Shown here: piece after piece, positions 34,674 to 46,952 of the stretch
How the letters are laid out: each line of letters opens with the position of its first letter
Numbering within the stretch: the first letter of the stretch is position 1
Origin: Thamnidium elegans
Taxonomy: Eukaryota; Mucoromycota; Mucoromycetes; Mucorales; Mucoraceae
NCBI GenBank assembly: GCA_025201345.1
Contig: JAIXMG010000002.1
Coordinates: 682,001 to 746,000 of the forward strand
Length of the DNA: 64,000 nucleotides
Direction of reading: 5' to 3'
Translations under genes and position numbers: made by a program
The notes under the pieces: model-generated
What the model was told of the DNA's origin: nothing
The model's database searches: none
Seen by the model: the letters and a program-made list of their open reading frames with translations, nothing else

Positions 34674-36598
34674 ATTTTATAATCTAAACTTTTAAACTTT
34701 TTCTTATATCTCTTTTTTTTTTCTAAACTTTTTTTTGCTCAAACATATTATCTTTTTATCTCTCTCTCTCTCTCTCTCTTTCGTGCTCTAGTTTACTTGA
34801 CAGCTTGATGCTGTTGCTAATCTTTTTATTTCTCTATCACGTACTTCAATATTCCTAAATGTTAATTAATACTTCATAAATTATCTTATCAAAAAACTAA
34901 TCATAATTCCCCCCCCCCACAACCTTCAAGCCTTTTCTTCTTATCCTTTGTTTATATATATATATTCTTAAATAAAGCTTAACTCGATTGGTAAATTTTA
35001 ATCTCTTATTATTTTTTATATCAACTTTTTGATACAAATGGGAATACTAAAATAAAATCAGGGTTTTTTTTCCCTGATTTACACAAAGAAAATTAACTTG
35101 TGCTCAGGATAATGGAATTCCCGACTGGTACATCATCACGTTCTATTTCCTTTTTTTATTTAAACTTTCTTGTTTACCAAGATAAACGAGGGAGTATGAA
35201 AACTTTCCATGGATCAAAATTGGAGTCACCATCAATACTTGGAGTCACCATCATTATTACCAACTTAAATTACCGCTCTAAATTACCCACACACACATTT
35301 AAAATCCAATTCTTATATAATTAATTATAACCCTAATCTGTAATCATTTGGTATATCTTGTCGGTAAGAAGTAATAAATTTTTGAATGGTAAACTTATAC
35401 AACGGAAAAATTACCCTTTCAAAATTACCCTTTAAAATTACTCTTTAAAATTGTTCTTTAAAAAAAAAAAAGAGTAGCACTTTTTTTTGTAGGTTAAACA
35501 GATATATTTGTTTGTTAATAGTATGTTACACGACATATATATATTACTTACTCACAGACTAGATTTTTTGCCTAGGTCATCAATTTTTTTAAGGTCCCAA
35601 AGCCATATATTTTTTTTTTATATCTTTTGTTTCACTTTTTAGTTTTAGAAAGAAAGAAGCATGTTTAATTGCAATTAAATTAATTGTATAACGTGTAATA
35701 TTTATAAAATATAAAGTAAAGATAGAAACGCATCCTAGAGCTTCGTATCTAAGCGTTGCATTGTTGTAAATATTTATAACCTTGGTAATAATGTGCGTCG
35801 TAATAATGTGCGTCTAATGTTCATGAAAACACTCTAAATTTATTTTCGGATTTATTTTCGGATTTATTTTCGGATTTATACTAGAAAATTGGTTATATAT
35901 ACTTGGAGCGATCCAAAAAGTTATAGAGAAAAATAAATAGACACAAAAAAAAAATGTGTGATTTTCCGTAATATTAAAAATTTCAGTGTGAAATTAATAT
36001 TTTCAGTATTTCCAGTATAAATTCCAAAAACAGTCTAATTTTACCATATTGATACTTTTTTTAAAAATAGATCAATACGATATACTAAAATGTACCACGG
36101 CATTTTTTTATTTTATTGGCGGAATATAATGTTCTAGAAAATAAAAAAATAAAATAAAAACTATCCTCATTCATTATTACGTGTATAACTTATTAATGAG
36201 ATCGTATAATTGATAATGTATCTTTATATAGTAAAATAAAACAATTGAGTAAAATCTATGGATGGGGGAAAAAAAGAAAGCTGGCGGGTAAAGTTTATAC
36301 AAGATTTACTGATAAACGAAACTAAACTAAAAAGGCAAATTCTACATGTATTAAACAAGCAGAAAAGCTTAATGGGTATAAGCATCAGTCAGCCGTTCCT
36401 GAGTATATAACTATATATATACAAAAACGCCAAGAAAAATTTATAATAAACAGCATATACTTTGGCGTCTGACCTAATCGAGCATTAGTAGAAACCGCAA
36501 TATATGTTTCAATAAGCGTTTATCCATCGCAAAAGCGTCACGAGAGAGAGAGAGAGAGAGGGGGGGGGGGGCTTTCTTTTTTGAAAACCCCCCCCCAG
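34674..36598. other. Intergenic with several short direct repeats
   Basis: (CT)n at 34758-34780, a C run near 34909, TTTATTTTCGGA three times in tandem at about 35839-35877, TTGGAGTCACCATCA twice at 35219-35254, TAATAATGTGCGTC twice near 35788-35815, and (GA)n followed by a G10 run at 36541-36570 with a matching C8 run at 36590. No gene seen; a minus frame at 36474-36662 contains low-complexity sequence only. Confidence 0.5.
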
Positions 36599-36609
36599 GT
36601 ATATAAAGG
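36599..36609 (+). promoter_or_regulatory. TATA box of the CipC-like gene
   Basis: GTATATAAAGG about 76-86 bases upstream of the split start codon; well placed for a core promoter and followed by a short leader. Confidence 0.55.
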
Positions 36610-36684
36610 CAAAAATATTTTGAAACATGTTGCTTGCTTTTCTTACAGTTTAAATATATCAATTTTAAATATACATATTAAAAA

Positions 36685-37192
36685 ATGTAAGTACTATAAT
36701 ATAATTAATTCGTAGTAATATTCATAACCAATGTATTATTTCATAGGGGACTTTTCGATCACTTTGGTAAGCAACATGAAGAGCTCGAAAACACCTCTAG
36801 CACTCATGAAGGTTCTTTAAGTCACGAACTTATTGCTGGTGCTGCTTCTTTCGAAGCTGTTAGGGCATATAACAAGCATTGTGAAAAAGAAGGGTACGTA
36901 TCTTACTTTATTTTTTACATAATTTATTCAAACTGGTTAAAATACTCACGTCCGTCCGTCTTTTTAGTAAGCCTACAGACCACGCCACTGCCAAAGCCTT
37001 GCTTGCTGGTTTCGCTGGTGGTATGGTTGATAAGTTGTAAGTGAATAACCGTTTAGTAAAGTAAACATCTTACTAAACCGCACGCTTTATAACAGAGTTG
37101 AAACTAAGGGTCTTGACTACCTTGATAAGCAAAAGGCTAAAAGACACGCTGAAGATCAAGTTAATGAATATTATGAAAAAGAACATCTATAA
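36685..37192 (+). CDS. CipC-like protein (DUF3759)
   Basis: Four coding exons: 36685-36686, 36747-36893, 36968-37036, 37096-37192; 104 residues. The start codon is itself interrupted: A and T lie before the first intron (GTAAGT donor) and the G comes from exon 2, giving MGLFDHFGKQHEELE. The body GSLSHELIAGAASFEAVRAY, KALLAGFAGGMVDKLVETKG and DKQKAKRHAEDQVNEYY matches the CipC/DUF3759 family, small soluble helical proteins of fungi first seen as concanamycin-induced or antibiotic-response protein in Aspergillus; biochemical role unknown. The downstream ATG codons inside exon 2 are not in frame with this family sequence, which supports the split-start model. Confidence 0.85.
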
Positions 37193-37431
37193 GCTCGCGT
37201 ATAGCTTGTATTTATGCAATTCTTTTCTGATAAGCATATGATTAATATTGAAAGTGTTTTGGTTATTCTACCATAACTTTTGTGTATAAAAAAAACCTGA
37301 AATAAATAAAAAAAAAGATTTATTTGAGCCTTTATACTTTAGCTTAAAATTAGCGCTTATTCATTCCATTTACTCGTTCTTCCTATTATCCCGTAACGCT
37401 TAAGATTAATAGGATCCCTACCGGCCTTTTC

Positions 37432-37480
<49 letters not shown>

Positions 37481-39896
37481 GTTTTCCGTAAGCTGTAAAG
37501 TACAATTAAATTATGTCAGCATGATATTGGTGATACATGTGGCTCTATACTGCCTATTGCTATGGTTTTTCCGTTTGTCCCTTTATTTATTTTTTACGGT
37601 GTTAGTACACGTCTTAAATAATTTGTAGAAAAAAAAAAGTTCATATACAGCAGCTGCATTATCTGGCATTATTTAATATGTTTTGATACTTAATGCGTTA
37701 TATTGATCAATTAAGTATAACCCGGGCACATAATAGCAAAAATAATTGTGTTTTCTACTTGAATCAAGTAAATTTAAATTTTAAATTTAATTATAAAATA
37801 GCATGTTCTTTTATGTTTATCTAGATTGTGAACTTTTACGTTATTATTATTATCTTACTCATTTTAAGATTGGGAGGAAATATACAATTGCATAGCTTTT
37901 GGACAAGTTTTGCTCTGGTTACAGCAGCCTATGACATGTTGTTGGTTACATTGAACCTTTCGATTCCACGCTAGTATTATCGTCTCATCATTCCACATAG
38001 TACAATATCTAGTAATAAATCCAAACGGGAAAGGGAAACCTTTGTAATTGTGTAAACACGTCCGCGGAGATATCTTGTGTTCCCGCTTTTGACGCTTTTG
38101 TCCGTTTGAAGTTATTTAATCTGTTCAACCACTAGTGCATATTTAATCCGGTAGAATTTAATTAATGATCGCCCAGAAATAATTAAAGACGGCGGTAAAG
38201 AATCTCCTCATGATTTATAAAAACGGTACAACGAAATGAAAATACCAGCTAGGTAGTCTACCAGTTTTGTAGTTACACCATTATTATTTTACATGTTGGA
38301 AATCTTACATTTGATTCGTCCCGCCAGCTATTACAGGATCTAAGTATCAAATCAAACGTATGACGAAAGCCTCCTTTTAATATTGGATCAATATGATTTC
38401 GTAATCAAAGTGGTCTTTCCTTTTTACCATCACCTCTTTTTTTTTTTTTCTTTTGTGTTTAAACCCTTCTAAAATTGTATAACATTTGATACATGTGTTT
38501 TACAAATCATTTCCGGTTTTTATCATTTTCTTTAAAAAAAAAAAAAAAAATAGAAGGTTATTTTCCAAACTTTATATTGGTAAGGATATGCGATCAGGTT
38601 ATACGTCAGGATCTGGGAAAAAGTACTATTTATTTCAATATCCGAAGAACCCTTTAGTCCCTATTTTTTCCATCAGAATTAAAAATAGGCAGTTATAATG
38701 TCCCATACCGTCTACTATAATAAGTATATGTAGAATAGAATCACGAGTCTTATTTGAGATTACCTATACTTTTTTTCCCCTCAAATGATTGAAAGTTATG
38801 GAGATACCGGCGCACTCGTAATTTTTTTATTAAATAGGCTATCACGTACATGGCCTAAATCGTAAATATAGCTTGCACAATATATTTTTTCCGCAGTCAT
38901 TCTTTCCAATTATTGACATATTTGGTATAATTTTTTTCTTGTGTATGAGTACAACTCATCGACACCCCCCATAATTGATAACATAACATTTCACAGTGCG
39001 AGAACTGGGAAATTAGATTTCGCTTAAATTCGGCGCATTACGCATCAGCCATACCTGCGGGACCTTAATATTAACTACCATTGCTAGATAGTTGAAAACT
39101 CAGTCCAGATTATCTTATATCATTATAACATCGGTATAATATTTTGTAACATTATTTATAAACAAAGACTGATGCTGCCCCCGTTTTTTGGTCAAAAATG
39201 AATTATTGGGGAGTTAATTATAAAAGATATCTAGAAATATAGATACTATTAAAGTAAGGTTGTCATCTTCTATGACTGAAAAGAATCAATAGATGAAATT
39301 TACCGGTATATTTGATTGACCGCGCCCTCAATTTTTTTTTTTTTAATGTAACTAGACATCATTTTTTCGTACTTGTATTAAAAAAAACACGCAATAAAAC
39401 TCTATACAAATATTTAAAAAAAATAAACATAATAGACTATAGTCATTTATTAAAGTTTCTCTGACTTTATATAGGGCTCATGATATTTAGTAGAATAGAA
39501 TTGGGGAAGTGGAAAACTCCGGAGACCGGGTAAGATTATCTATACCATTCAACATGAGTTTTGCGCGTCTCACCATGTGATGGTACCCCAAAGTCATGTT
39601 TGACAAAAGTCAAAACTCCTTTATGGTTTGGAAAGAATGAATCCCTAAAAGAAAAGAAAGATAATTGCATGACTTGAATAATTACGAAAGATATTGTTAA
39701 TATATAATTCAATTGTTGTGTATCTATTATTGGATCTTCTTTTTTTTTTTTTTTTCCTTGTATTCCGTAAAGTGAAATCAAATAAAAATCCGTCCGTTTA
39801 CAAAAAGCATCAAAAAGAAATATTTTTTTTTTCCATTTCAGCCCTCTTCTTTCCACTTTCACTCATTAAATTTAAACTAAAAAAAAAAAAGTAGTT
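37193..39896. other. Intergenic, gene-free
   Basis: An A run of over 40 bases at about 37433-37478 is the longest homopolymer in the window. Other features are AT-rich spacer, GC-containing patches around 38050-38250 and 39000-39090 without coding character, and (TA)n. Frames at 38486-38698, 39536-39862 and 39694-39894 consist of homopolymer translation and are rejected. The WRKY-like gene's promoter is probably within 39400-39896. Confidence 0.5.
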
Positions 39897-42013
39897 ATGA
39901 ATAATAACTCTACTTCTAGTCATATAACATCAAAACAATTATCAACAAACGCTAATAACACAAAAGGTCGATACTATTATCGTCCTAACTCCTCAAAAAA
40001 AGACTTCACCTCTGTAGCTGGTATGTATATATATATATATATATATTCACGTATATTACAAGAGAAAAAAGTATTATAACCAAAGAGCTTTTTAGATTAT
40101 AGATACAATTATGATGATAATAATAACTACAATCATTTAAATAAAACGCAAGATATACCATACACTGATGTTAATAAGCTGATAGAGCCTTTTTCACCAC
40201 AAGGTGATGTATGCGACTTGATGAATAAAGGAGATAGACAAAACGACAGAAACGCTTTACCGTCATCGTTTGATCTTGATAAAATTATTCATAAATATGG
40301 CGAAAATCCTGATCTATTACAATTAATACTATCCAGTAAAGTAGAAGAAGATCGTAGAAGGGCAGAAGAGGCTAGACTAAAACAAAAGGAACTGGATTAT
40401 ATTGTATCTGATAAAGGTAACTTTTATAATATTGTACTAGCATCGCTTGCATTTACGGAAACTCCTTTATCTTAGAGCGGCTTAACCAAAGCTCGTCTTG
40501 TCAAAACTGTAAAAATAAAAAACGCACGAGTTCAGACGAAACAAATTCGATAAATAACATGAGTTGCTGTAAAGGAAAAGGAAAAGATAATATAAACTCG
40601 GTTTTTGATCAACATTTTTCAACCTCAAAGTCAACAAAAGAAGAGTGCCAGTCAAATAGCGGTAGTACGTCTAAAAGGAAGACGAGGGATAACGAAGACG
40701 ACCAGCAGTTATTATTTTCGAATAGTAAAGATGACGACTATTTTTCTTCATCCTCTTCTTCGTCTTACCTTTCGCCAGCACTGTGTGAGAAGGCCAACCA
40801 TCGATCAAAAAGACATAGTAGTTTAAACCAGATATATTCATCTTCTCTATCAGATGTTAGTCCTGGAGCATTTCTATCATCGACACCAAATGAGATACCC
40901 ACTCGCCAACTTCATTCTTTAGACCATTTGAATACCCATCGAAATACTTTCGGTCCCCTTTCGCCGTCAATATACCCAAGAAAATCTTTCACGGGAAAGT
41001 TTAATATGGGTGATTGTGTACCACCCAATACTTTACCACCGATCAGTTCGAGCTTTCTATCACACGACCAAACGCAAGGGGTAATGGGAACGTGTTCACC
41101 TTTTATGTCAGCGCAATATTCATCCACAGTTACGAGCGCACCCTTATCACATTACCGTAATATCGGTCACAATAACCGTTTTCAAAATTTACCTACTCTA
41201 GATTCTTTTGAATCATCAATTATGGAAACACTTCCTTTTGATAGTAAATCCGATAATACGAGGTAATTTAAGTTTTTTTTAAATTTAAAATAACGGAAGA
41301 AAGGCGCGAAACTTTTTTTTTTTTAAAAAAAAAAAAAAGTTACGTTAAACCTTCTAATCAAGGCCGCGATAGATACTTATTTCTATTTTAGTTCAATAGA
41401 TGAAAACTATCCTAGCGCAAAAGTAGATTCTTTAGAATTAAACGAAAACACACTGTATGAATCAATGTCTTCGAAGCAACACTTTGGAAAAGCATCATTA
41501 CAAAATTCGGATACCAAAATGTTTCTCGTGAGAGATAAAGGTTTTGTAAATAGCGCCACAACAGTTTCTACTAACTTTACAATAAATAAACCAACCCCAA
41601 CAAAAAAACTTCCTTTACCGCCAAATACTATGCAAAAGAGTCATTCATCTGACTTGTCGATGCGTCCGAGACGACGAAGGAGGGAGATGCAAGCAATCAC
41701 CATGATTATAGAAACAAGAGAGTTTCCATACAATGATGACTATGTATGGAAAAATAATGGAAACACAATTCATAAAAGTTCTGGTCAAAAGAGTATATAT
41801 TATAAATGTTCAAATAGTAACGCGGTACGTAATTTTTTTTTTTTTTTTTTTTTTTTACGCGAAAAATACAGCTAGTATACTTATAAATTTTAATAATAGG
41901 GATGCCCAGTGAATAAAACAGTGACATTTAGAGATAATGGTGAATATCTTATTAAATACAGAGGCGGTCATTTAGACGAATGTAGTAAACTGAAGCGAGT
42001 CGCGGCATCTTAA
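39897..42013 (+). CDS. WRKY/GCM1-like zinc-finger protein, putative transcription factor
   Basis: Five exons: 39897-40020, 40096-40416, 40476-41262, 41392-41824, 41900-42013; 592 residues. Most of the protein is Ser/Asn-rich disordered sequence with a short charged helix (residues about 105-145, EEDRRRAEEARLKQKELDY) and a Cys/Lys patch (SSCQNCKNKKRTSS). The last 65 residues contain a WRKY/GCM1-fold domain: YVWKNNGNT in place of WRKYGQK, then SIYYKC, GCPVNKTV and IKYRGGHLDEC. Zinc ligands fit C-x6-C-x21-H-x3-C (Cys 550, Cys 557, His 579, Cys 583). Intron 4 falls exactly before the second Cys. The fold binds DNA in plants and in GCM proteins and occurs in Mutator-type transposases; domestication is possible. 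Target genes unknown. Confidence 0.78.
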
Positions 42014-42050
42014 GTATAATGCGTCAACATGGTAAGACACGCTCCTGTAG

Positions 42051-42083
<33 letters not shown>

Positions 42084-43081
42084 CAACCCAGAATTAACTC
42101 CTTTTTTTTTCTGTAGTTCAATTATGCCTTTTATATGCCAATGTCTTTCCTTTTCTCTCCTGACCTGCTTTTTATTTTCGCAGGATCAAACTATGTTATA
42201 TTTTCGGATTTAAAACCGAGATAAAACTATGCTTACTTCTAGACCTTATAAATAGGTGCATTCGGTAATAAAAATGAGAAGCAATACAAACACTTTTTTC
42301 ATTTATTTATTGATGCTTATTCCAAGCGACAATGTAATATAATTTTATAATACATCGATAAATAAAAATAAACGGTGATTTATAAGTCATGTAGTTAAAA
42401 CTAAATAGTTTAAATACACTTACTGGCGTATTAAACGCGTATAAAATATTTATGCCAATAAAAGAAATAAAAGTTTTTGGTTCATACTTGTGTCAGATTA
42501 CATATATTAATAACAGTACTATTATATCTGTGTTGTTTAGAGGTTTTTTAAAATAGGTATAATCTTAAAGTTTATATAAAAATTACTCTCTTTAAAACAT
42601 ATTTTGTTATTATATTCTTCATAACATTCGTTATATTTAATAGATAGAATATTTTCGTCGTATTAAAAAACTACGGACCTTTGAACTCGTTCCTCCAAAC
42701 TACTGTTACAAAGTTGTCTCTTCTGGCATACGATTTAAAAATAGATAGCTGATATTTACCGTATAAATAAATATCAAACACAATTATAGTAAGCTTTGTA
42801 TGCTCTTCATTTCGTATGATTGTTGATATGCTTGTATCTTAATGGTCATTAAATATAAAACATGCAATATTTCTTTAAGCAATGATAGTACTATTTATTT
42901 AAACCTCCTCCTCCTCCTCCTCACCCCTCTTTTTAATTTAAGTAAAGAATATTTACGATAAGCCATTAAAGAATGATATTAGCTATAGATAAAAATATGA
43001 AGGTATATATTAAACCGCTTGCTGTAAGATGTACTATAGGTTTATTATAAAAATTAGGTGTATGCTATATCTCCTCTGTAG
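42014..43081. other. Intergenic, convergent 3' flanks
   Basis: Between the convergent WRKY-like and XPG-like genes. It contains (TA)n at 42056-42082 and (CCT)n at about 42905-42922. No gene seen. Confidence 0.5.
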
Positions 43082-44248
43082 TTATTGTCCTCTCCTTTCA
43101 AGGGGTAAAGAAATAGTAGATTTTACTACTTTCTTGCTAAACACATACTGTTTGAGACTAAGTTTATAGTATAAAATATTAAAAAAATAAGTTATTTGGA
43201 TACACGTTTTTTTTTTTTTAACGTACCTTTTAGTTTTATTTTGAGATCTCCATACTTTAAGAGTCTTTTCAAATTCATTGTATTCTTCGTCGTGCTCTAC
43301 ACCACCGTCAGTATCTTTTAAATTTTCGAATAATAATACAAATATCATAATGGAATCAAGAAAATAGTCAGTAAAAGGTTGTAGAACACCAATGTACTTC
43401 AAGTAGTTTATGTACTCGTCGACATAATCTTTTGGTTTAGTGAAAGCACCATTTAGTTCCAAGTTGTAGCTTTTTGATTCTATAAGCCATTTATAGTTTC
43501 TTTGTATATCAAACCCTGATATGTGGCTATCGTGGTCGTTACCGGAAATAATTGCAAGGGCTGTTAATGCAGCACTAGAGAAATTAAATGTATAAAGTAT
43601 ATCGCTTATATTATAGAGTTTGAATTTCCCTTTTGTCGCTTTTATTACAGAAACTACTCCGGTATGAAAGATAATATCGGAATTATTGGATAATACGACT
43701 GTTCTTCCGTTAGCAGCTCTTGCTATGGACATAACTGCACTTCCTGGTGCCATTACAGTATCCCAGCCTTGCTCACATGATACTTGTAGAAAACACTGCT
43801 TCATTTCATTTGTAACAGTAACGGTTTTTTTCAAAAGCCATTCTATTTTTTTTGTTTGACCGTATTTGATAAAATGAATGCTATTACCGGTAGATTCAAC
43901 CTTTTTAATAAGATTAGTTACTTTTCTTTTGTTCATTTCTTTTCTATATTCCACAGTAGATTTATTAATACATTTTTCTAGAGGTGTATCAAATCCATCT
44001 AGATAAAGAATGCATCTATTCTTGTCAAGATATAAAGATAGTACTTTTAAAAAATTTAAGCACGATTCTCTATCATTCTGGAAACCTTTTTCGTAAGGGG
44101 AAAAATGTTTAACGAATATCTCGTTGAATGTACCTAGTATATCCACATAAATAGTTGTACCATATTGTTGAATATCATGCAAGCTTGATAAAACTGTAAA
44201 TGGAGAGTTGGACTTTTTAATAAACTTCCAAGCGTTTTTAACTCCCAT
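43082..44248 (-). CDS. Divergent XPG/FEN1-like PIN-fold protein, probably not an active nuclease
   Basis: Two exons, 44248-43227 and 43157-43082; 365 residues. The 69-base intron is in frame and free of stops, so retention is also possible. The start MGVKNAWKFIKK, TIYVDILGTFNEI (Asp 36), CILYLDGFD (Asp 84), the AP..A..A block (MAPGSAVMSIARAA), VVLSNNSDIIF and SGNDHDSHISGFD follow the order of FEN1/XPG motifs. Compared with FEN1, Asp34, Asp86, Asp181 and Asp233 equivalents are kept, but Glu158, Glu160 and Asp179 equivalents are Ser, Val and Asn. The family is present in many copies in Mucorales, apparently as mobile or rapidly evolving genes (recalled, not tested). Flanked by gene-poor AT-rich DNA. 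Confidence 0.7.
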   Translation of the reverse strand: MGVKNAWKFIKKSNSPFTVLSSLHDIQQYGTTIYVDILGTFNEIFVKHFSPYEKGFQNDRESCLNFLKVLSLYLDKNRCILYLDGFDTPLEKCINKSTVEYRKEMNKRKVTNLIKKVESTGNSIHFIKYGQTKKIEWLLKKTVTVTNEMKQCFLQVSCEQGWDTVMAPGSAVMSIARAANGRTVVLSNNSDIIFHTGVVSVIKATKGKFKLYNISDILYTFNFSSAALTALAIISGNDHDSHISGFDIQRNYKWLIESKSYNLELNGAFTKPKDYVDEYINYLKYIGVLQPFTDYFLDSIMIFVLLFENLKDTDGGVEHDEEYNEFEKTLKVWRSQNKTKRYVKKKKTCIQITYFFNILYYKLSLKQYVFSKKVVKSTISLPLERRGQ

Positions 44249-45284
44249 ATTATTTGTTTATAGTGATGTACTAGAAATATAAAGACAATAAAATACAATT
44301 GTTAACAAGAAAGCAATAAAATCTTCTAACCACAACACAGCAATTTAAAGAAGCTACTTCATTGTCTAAAAAATGCAAGTTTTTTATTTGTCGTAAGTAG
44401 TATTGATACCAGTCAGGAGAAACTAACCCTACGTTTCCCCTTAAGACATAGCCGAGAATATTCAAAAAAAAAAAAATTGCGCTATAAAAGCTTTTCCCCA
44501 TTTTGCATTTACTATTTATATACTTGCGTTCACTTAGCACGAACGAAGTACATCTCCTTCAATTAACTCCTTTTTATTTTTGGCCCGCTTTTTTTTTTTT
44601 TTTTTCTTAGACAATGATTCAATCTTAAATGTTACCTCCTGATAAAAAGCTTGATTTAAGTATCTGCGTATATAGTTATGGTTTTGACACTTATACACTT
44701 TATTTGACCATAAGAACCTAATATACATAGCTCTTGTTTTTTATAAGTGTACTTTATGCATTACTCAAAGTCATAATCGTACCATAATAGTGATTACTAT
44801 CACAAGCTTAATAACGAACTGATATATTATAACTGTACACAGTAGCTTAGTTAGTATAATAGTTTCAATACATTCATTTAACATGAAATATCGTACCCTT
44901 TACCCTTTTCTTTACATTTATAGACGTTTGTTTAATTGGGTTAATTTTAAACGACCCGAGCAATTAAAAATATATACAAAAGCGTATGAAACCGAAAAGA
45001 TTTTTTTTTTTAATAAATATTATAGTAGCTCTACCTTAATTACTTAAAAAAAACATAAATAACCATGTTTCAGTCCCTCTTGTAGTATACATACTCATAC
45101 AATAGAGCGTAAAAACGCAAATGGATTATTGGTTTTAGTACATCGTATATGCTGTTAATTAGTTTGCATTTAAGACATTTTATGACGTCCAAGACAATCG
45201 TCTCGCATAAACTCCCCAAATGTTTCACAAATTTTAAATGGATATATATACCTTGGGCATGTTAATCAATAGATAGTGTGGTAA
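44249..45284. other. Intergenic, no gene seen
   Basis: Upstream of the XPG-like gene. The minus frame 44271-44540 includes VSPDWYQYYLRQIKNLHFLD, protein-like but unrecognised, and is too short to call. The rest is AT-rich spacer with T/A tracts. Confidence 0.4.
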
Positions 45285-45500
45285 AGTGTAAAAAGAGTAT
45301 AATAAGGTAATAGTAAGAAAAGTGAGCACCAGTTCCTGTTTTATCTTTATTACTTTATTTTATTTTGTACTTGAATTCCCTTGGATCTTACTTTCCATTG
45401 TATTTTTTACCTAAAACTTTTATTCTACTTATAAAACAGGAACTGGTGTTCACTTTTCTTACTATTAACTTATTATACCTATTTCTTTACTCAATTGACA
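45285..45500. mobile_element. Miniature inverted-repeat transposable element (copy 1)
   Basis: Long terminal inverted repeats surround a short AT-rich core. The inner 38 bases, 45307-45344 (GTAATAGTAAGAAAAGTGAG...), are nearly identical to the reverse complement of 45431-45470 (ATAAAACAGGAACTGGTGTT...). Similarity continues outward with more changes to about 45285 and 45500, giving arms of some 55-60 bases. There is no coding capacity. A second, truncated copy at 62155-62310 shares the core TTGGATCTTACTTTCCATTG-like sequence and the right arm, proving a dispersed family. Confidence 0.8.
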
Positions 45501-45569
45501 AAGCTTAAAACTAATAATCCAAAAAAGAAAAGGCTACATACACTATATCAGACCAAAAAGAAACAAAAG

Positions 45570-45641
45570 CTCTCCGACTGGGAATTGAACCCAGGTCTCC
45601 CGCGTGACAGGCGGGGATACTCACCACTATACTATCGAAGA
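45570..45641 (-). tRNA. tRNA-Asp (GTC)
   Basis: On the minus strand the sequence folds as a 72-nt tRNA: acceptor arms TCTTCGA and TCGGAGA pair over 7 bp (one G-T), D arm with TAGTATAGTGGTGAGTA, anticodon stem CCCGC/GCGGG around loop CTGTCAC with anticodon GTC, and T arm CTGGG-TTCAATT-CCCAG. There is no intron and CCA is not encoded. A TTTT terminator follows two bases after the discriminator base on the minus strand. The internal A and B boxes are intact. Confidence 0.95.
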
Positions 45642-46952
45642 CGTTCTATATTTTTTAGACCCTAAAATTTAAATTCAATCAATAATTTAAAACGCATCAC
45701 GTGTATATCACGTTTTAAGACTATACGCACCCCGTTTGTATGTATAAAAACAACGCTGTTGAATATGATGAGATTGATAAAATAAAGCATAGTCGTTTCA
45801 TGTATATGTAAATCAGTAAAATATTTGCGTTAAAGAACTATTACTATATCCTGAAATACTATATCTACAATGTATAAAAAAATTGTATTTTTGTGTGTAA
45901 TTGGGACTGTGTTACACGTCCGAAATATACCACATAGTATAAAAGGACAAAGAAATAAGCTTTTTTTCTTTTAGCAATTAGCATGTAGCAACGAAATACG
46001 CCATATTGTTCGAAACATCGGTTTTTGCCATATCTAATCAAAAACAATAAAAAAAAAAAAATTAATAAAGACATAGTTATTTTTTGTACAGATATTTACT
46101 TATGACTACACAATTGATGTGTCGGTAAAGGTCATACATCTTCTCCATATTTATTTGCGTAAATGGTGCCGCTTGTGTTACAAACCGTCAAAAGTTCGGA
46201 ACCATACAAAGTACAAATAAGGCTTGCGTTTGAGCTTTTGTTTATACATGGAAGACTCTGCTAATAAACAAAACGCCCTCTCCCTTTTTTTTTCGTGACG
46301 ATATAAAATCGTATTATCATATAAATATGTAAGCGATATAAAAGTTTATACACGAAGGGAGAACCTCATACTTCATAGTAATACCATTAAAAAAAAGGCG
46401 GTCTCGATTCAAACAAACGCTGTTATTATATTGATATCTGGCCGTGTTTTGTTTTCAACAAGAAAAGGAATTTGCGAGATCCACCGCTTTTGTCTACTAG
46501 ATTTTCGAATGCAACTAGATGTGTGTATGGGATAATAGTGTAAGGTCAATGTTGTAACCGAATGGTGTATAAGTTTTTAAAGAGAATAAAAGGGCGTAAC
46601 GAACAATGGTATCATTGTGCTAATAGCAAAAAAAGTCGTACAATAGAACAATGAAAAGTCTTTCAATTATTAAAAACCAAAGCAGCAAGCATAAACTAAA
46701 CTCTTGGTAAAAAAGTAGGATACTAAAAAATATTAAAAAATGGCTACAAAATAAAGATACACGTAACCTTTGTTATTAACAGCAAAGGGGAACATACAAG
46801 GCCTATAACTGATGTTGACTAATGAACAGTAAAAATAGGAATAAAATGTCCGCTTTTATTACCTGCATATTTATGTATCAAAAAATACGACACTGATGTA
46901 ATGGAAATAAAATAATACAGTTTTCTTTTTATTACATAAAGGGGAGGGGGGA
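45642..46952. other. Intergenic, no gene seen
   Basis: AT-rich spacer between the tRNA and the 3' end of PacC. The minus frame 45865-46074 is Phe/Leu/Tyr-rich and translates T runs; rejected. No repeats of note. Confidence 0.5.

Noticed and set aside
37433..37478. A tract of over 40 bases as evidence of a retrocopy
   Set aside because: No coding sequence immediately upstream fits a retrocopy, no target duplication seen, and long A tracts are common throughout this genome.
44271..44540. Possible upstream exon of the XPG-like gene
   Set aside because: The XPG-like gene already has its family-typical start (MGVKNAW); no matching splice phase needed.
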